A stretch of DNA of 64,000 nucleotides from Varroa destructor (Eukaryota > Arthropoda > Arachnida > Mesostigmata > Varroidae): positions 22,310,020 to 22,374,019 of the forward strand of contig NW_019211459.1 of NCBI RefSeq assembly GCF_002443255.2. The letters run 5' to 3'. The position numbers were made by a program, and so were the translations under genes. This document shows, piece after piece, positions 62,459-64,000 of this stretch (within the stretch, counting starts at the first letter, position 1; every line of letters starts with the position of its first letter). The notes under the pieces are model-generated. The model saw only the letters and a program-made list of their open reading frames with translations, did no database searches and was not told the DNA's origin.

Positions 62459-62476
62459 ATATATATATATATATAA
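62459..62476. repeat. Short (TA)n repeat
   Basis: About eight TA units after an AATTAATTAAT-like stretch. Confidence 0.9.
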
Positions 62477-62479
62477 CAT

Positions 62480-64000
62480 GAGCCGGGATAGAATTTCTTA
62501 AACCTAGTTTTCAGACTGTACCTAGTAGGATTTTCGGTCGAACACATCCACCTTACGCCGGTCAGATATTCGGAGCCCGTCGAAAAACCGAATGTTGTCC
62601 TTATGTTTCCACCTCCAGTTGCACGTCAACACTGACCCGTGATGATGCACATCTCAGCAAAAGCGTCAGGTTTTCAACGTAAGCGCCTGCCAAGCATTCA
62701 CTCACTCGTTCCGTTCCATGCCATAGAGCGATTCAGGGGGAAAAGGAAGCTTAGACGTGTTCGACTGTGCAGGTTGCCAATCTGAGTTTACCTTTATGCG
62801 CACCTAGTACAGAGCGGAATTGCGGAGTTTAGATAAAAGTCGATGGCACGTTCGCGTACACCGCTTCTCTGCCGGTAGTGAGCCTGCTCGCCTTTGTCCG
62901 GAGCAGCAAGGCCTTCGGTGGGCCAGCTCTCCTTTTCCGTCCACAGCGCCTATTGGTACGCCGTGTATCAGATTGCCGTGTGGCGCGTACCTGCGCTCCT
63001 TCTCAATGGCGCTGACAATGTGTGAGCTATCGCTAACAGCGGTTAGTGCCGTTCAGCCTGCCGGTAGGGAATAGGATGCGGTGGTCACACGCCCGATGAC
63101 GTCCCGTAAAAGCGCAGTCAAAGTGGAACGTGACAGAGTAGCTGAGTTGATGGTGGCCAACAGCGTCAAACGCGGCAACAAGTGACACAACTGGCCGCAA
63201 TCAAAACAGCTATTGAAGGCTATTGTACCATACAGGCGCGCTGTATGAAAGAAGGTTAGGCGACTGGCAAAAGGCAGGTAGGTACGCAGATAGGTATTGA
63301 GAAGGCAATGCCTGAATAGAACGGCCTGTTTGGCTCTGGAATGCTTGACAGTGTGTAGCGTGGATTGAGGTGGCGGTAGATTCGTAATTTACGCCGAATC
63401 CATTATATCTAGGTAGTATGTAACTGCAGTGAAAGGCAATCCTGAATTTGTCGGACTCAAAAGTCTCAGTCAGAAGCTTCCTACAACAACAAGACACGAC
63501 TGAATATTAACTCAGCATGCGAAGCAGAGGCGATATGACATCGTCAAAAATCAACCGAAATCTAGCATTTATTATAGTGTAAATAAAGAAAGCTACTTTT
63601 CCTTTTCTATATATTTTATATTTAAAGGCTTATTTTAATTTGACGCCGCCTACTTGATATTTAGTTCATGAACAGCAGTTGTGTGTTTCACATCAAGGTT
63701 GCCCGCTCTGGAAACCTCCGATCGGAAGACCTGGTCAACTTCATTACCACACTTCACTACTGGGAAGTGACATATACCAAACTAAATAAAATCTTTGGCC
63801 GTAATCAATGCTTACTCCGTATTTTCCGCCATACTTACCCGGTTCTTATAAAGAAGGCAACGTATAAAAAATATCGCTCGGTTTTTTGACGACTAAATAA
63901 CTAGAGAAAGAAAAAATCATTCCGAAATGATACACTCCAAAGCAGGGGAGTTCATCTTACAAGTAAAAGAGCAACGAAGCGTCTGTTTGTGCAAAAAAAA
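62480..64000. other. Non-coding stretch, nothing recognised
   Basis: GC-richer at 62.5-63.2 kb, then AT-rich to the window end. A 73-codon frame at 63668-63889 shows no recognisable family. Confidence 0.4.

Noticed and set aside
1..64000. CRISPR arrays, bacterial operons, prophage or insertion sequences
   Set aside because: No regularly spaced repeats, no ribosome-binding-site-led gene strings and no transposase frames; the DNA is of animal type.

Overview
The window looks like a piece of an animal nuclear genome, most likely an arthropod. Base composition alternates between AT-rich stretches and GC-rich islands. Dinucleotide microsatellites are frequent, genes are very sparse, there is one assembly gap of 25 N, and no bacterial operon structure is visible. 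A chelicerate (mite-like) source is a tentative inference. It rests on a nuclear copy of mitochondrial DNA in which a tRNA-Leu(UUR)-like sequence appears to sit directly upstream of nad1. That order is ancestral for arthropods and kept in chelicerates, whereas insects and crustaceans normally carry this tRNA between cox1 and cox2.

Only one protein-coding gene can be supported with confidence. It is an intact, single-exon group B Sox transcription factor on the minus strand (21550-22761). It has a complete HMG box, an interrupted polyglutamine tract and a Ser/Pro-rich C-terminal part. Everything else within about 20 kb on one side and 40 kb on the other appears non-coding to me, which is the setting often seen around developmental regulator genes.

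Layout: 1-3.9 kb AT-rich and without genes; 3.94-4.23 kb the mitochondrial insertion (nad1 5' part and probable trnL2); 4.67-4.73 kb a nearly uninterrupted 58-base palindrome; 4.7-10.3 kb no genes; 10.3-13.1 kb a GC-rich island with the gap; 13.1-16.5 kb AT-rich with a long (CT)n(AT)n tract; 16.5-18.8 kb GC-rich; 18.8-21.1 kb AT-rich; 21.1-25 kb the SoxB gene inside the main GC-rich island; 25-64 kb a gene desert with shorter GC-rich islands (about 30.6-31.3, 35.0-35.7, 40.3-41.2, 43.2-43.4, 44.5-45.6, 49.1-49.5, 56.1-56.7, 60.0-60.7 and 62.5-63.2 kb). The desert also holds several hairpins and palindromes, poly-G runs and microsatellites, and a few weak candidate exons that I could not identify.

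Nearly all other open frames are short, lack an ATG at the given start, overlap frames on the other strand, or follow local GC content. They are not called as genes. The observations most worth checking are the mitochondrial insertion and its gene order, the 58-base palindrome, the palindrome at 34.67 kb that stacks Runx-, Sox- and octamer-like motifs about 12 kb upstream of the SoxB gene, and a pre-miRNA-like fold at 26.54 kb.
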